This document shows positions 14,695 through 15,535 of a DNA stretch of 15,535 nt, in pieces; the first letter of the stretch is position 1, and the number at the start of each line of letters is the position of its first letter. The translations under genes were made by a program, and so were the position numbers. Source of the DNA: an uncultured Cellvibrio sp. (GTDB lineage Bacteria > Pseudomonadota > Gammaproteobacteria > Pseudomonadales > Cellvibrionaceae); NCBI GenBank assembly GCA_946886255.1, contig CAMPIG010000063.1, forward strand, positions 1 to 15,535, given 5' to 3'. Under the pieces are notes generated by a model. That model was not told the origin of the DNA. It worked only from the letters and a program-made list of their open reading frames with translations, and searched no databases.

Positions 14695-14847
14695 ATGGCT
14701 AAAAAACAATCATCAGATAAAGTCTCTACCCTCGCTTCAAAAGTCTTATCAGGTTCAAAGACTCCCACAAAAGCTGAAGTTAAAACTCTTGCCGCCTCCG
14801 TCTTATCCCAGGATGAGAAGAAAGGTTCACGTTCAACTAAAAAGTAA
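14695..14847 (+). CDS. 50-residue protein preceding the Cap15-like gene
   Basis: This is a short, highly charged protein: MAKKQSSDKVSTLASKVLSG, then SKTPTKAEVKTLAASVLSQD and a Lys/Ser-rich end. Two similar helices carry the pattern TLA-x-x-VLS (12-19 and 31-38), suggesting a small two-helix unit with a basic tail. GGAG lies about 10 nt before the ATG, a better ribosome binding site than that of the next gene. It ends 13 nt before the probable start of the Cap15-like gene, so the two are cotranscribed and possibly coupled. I believe similar small genes occur at other bacterial loci, but I cannot assign a function. The order suggests a regulatory or accessory part of the same system. Confidence 0.7.
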   Translation: MAKKQSSDKVSTLASKVLSGSKTPTKAEVKTLAASVLSQDEKKGSRSTKK

Positions 14848-14860
14848 ACTACGGCGCTTT

Positions 14861-15463
14861 ATGCACGACTACGCGATTTTTGACCACGACAGAGCTTCTG
14901 TTGGTAGGTGGCTGGGTGCTTCATCCATTATTCTGGCTGGTGGCCTTTCTGAGCTTGGTTCATGGTTTTATCAGGTAACAGGCCTTGATGCATTTTTAAA
15001 GGCTTCTGTAGCCACAGGCTTGATTTACTTTTTATTGCATTGGATTTTTAACAAATACATTTGGAATCGAATCTGGTTAGATATACCAGACCTCAGTGGG
15101 CATTGGCTTATTGTCGGCAAAACGTTAGATGGCGAAGGGAATACAACCTACTCTTGGGATGGTGAAATTGGAATCCACCAAACTTGGAAATCTATATCTA
15201 TTCATTTAAAAACGCCGAAAAGCCAGAGTCAGAGTTATACCGCAAATTTATTGAAAAAACATGGTCCGACAGGTGGATGGCTATTGAGTTATAGCTACAA
15301 AAATGAACCTGAATTAGAGCAGTCACATGAGCTTAGTCCGCACAAAGGTTATTGTGAAATTGATTTTGATATTAACTTGGCGATAGGAAAAGCTTCGTAT
15401 TTCAACAGCGGCTCACGAAAAACTTTCGGCATTATGAATCTTCAAAGGGTTAAAAATGATTGA
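14861..15463 (+). CDS. cap15: Cap15-like two-TM plus beta-barrel effector (CBASS or Pycsar)
   Basis: The proposed role is a membrane effector that binds a cyclic nucleotide made on phage infection and disrupts the inner membrane. With the ATG at 14861 it has 200 residues; an in-frame ATG at 14813 would add 16 and overlap the upstream gene, and neither has a strong ribosome binding site. Two TM helices lie at about 16-36 and 45-64. From residue 76 a strand-rich domain matches the Cap15-type barrel: PDLSGHW (76-82), IHQTWKSISIHLKT (105-118), SQSQSYTANLL, LLSYSYKNEP, HKGYCEIDFD, and a final FGIMNLQRVK. The family call rests on this motif order. Pycsar TM-barrel effectors look alike, so CBASS and Pycsar are not separated here. 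The next gene overlaps its end by 8 nt. Confidence 0.72.
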   Translation: MHDYAIFDHDRASVGRWLGASSIILAGGLSELGSWFYQVTGLDAFLKASVATGLIYFLLHWIFNKYIWNRIWLDIPDLSGHWLIVGKTLDGEGNTTYSWDGEIGIHQTWKSISIHLKTPKSQSQSYTANLLKKHGPTGGWLLSYSYKNEPELEQSHELSPHKGYCEIDFDINLAIGKASYFNSGSRKTFGIMNLQRVKND

Positions 15464-15535
15464 TTTCGAAGCACGCCTTAAATCGTTAAAAAATCGTAGT
15501 CAGTTAACGAGAGAAAAGGCGTTGGCTAAATCTCT
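15456..15535 (+). CDS. Start of the next operon gene, probably the nucleotide cyclase (cut by the window edge)
   Basis: Only 26 residues are visible: MIDFEARLKSLKNRSQLTRE and then KALAKS. The ATG overlaps the end of the Cap15-like gene by 8 nt and has AAAGGG 7 nt upstream, so the start is sound and translation is coupled. In CBASS and Pycsar loci the gene next to such an effector is normally the cyclase (a CD-NTase, or a class III-type uridylate/cytidylate cyclase). No catalytic motif lies within the visible part, so this identity is inferred from position only. Confidence 0.6.
   Translation, partial: MIDFEARLKSLKNRSQLTREKALAKS

Overview
The window reads as the chromosome of a plant-polysaccharide-degrading gammaproteobacterium, most likely Cellvibrio or a relative. 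This is an inference from a family 10 pectate lyase lipoprotein, a TPR-tailed rhomboid protease, REP-like hairpin pairs and moderately GC-rich genes in the left half. No rRNA, intact tRNA, integrase, transposase or CRISPR array is visible.

Left half (1-8202), ordinary core-like chromosome: the N-terminus of a TPR-like protein (minus strand, cut by the window edge); a rhomboid intramembrane protease with a TPR tail; a convergent zinc-finger/membrane/TPR protein; a PL10 pectate lyase; a two-gene operon of a DUF4440-type exported protein and a Gfo/Idh/MocA oxidoreductase; a translationally coupled PepSY protein and di-haem cytochrome b561 pair; and a GNAT acetyltransferase. Two REP-like inverted-repeat pairs sit exactly between convergent gene pairs, and each supplies the stop codon of one neighbouring gene.

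Middle (8203-9960), decayed accessory DNA: a frameshifted metzincin-type metalloprotease, possibly an orphan toxin domain, followed by a small lipoprotein and a two-TM protein whose C-terminal tail is read out of a repeat.

Right part (9915-15535), a probable defence island. Two degenerate direct repeats (about 9917-10055 and 14345-14470) each carry a terminator and a tRNA-Pro-like 3' end in minus orientation, as expected of old attachment sites. Between them lies visibly AT-rich cargo: a YegP/DUF1508 small protein, a DUF4476 membrane-anchored protein, an HNH nuclease with a separate N-terminal sensor-like domain, a large coiled-coil two-TM protein, and a convergent exported cysteine-containing protein. 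The nuclease and the coiled-coil protein are adjacent in one direction and make a candidate, unassigned antiphage module. Right of the second repeat starts an operon of a 50-residue protein, a two-TM plus beta-barrel protein resembling the CBASS/Pycsar effector Cap15, and an overlapping gene cut by the window edge that is the expected place for the nucleotide cyclase. A CRP-type dyad lies upstream of this operon.
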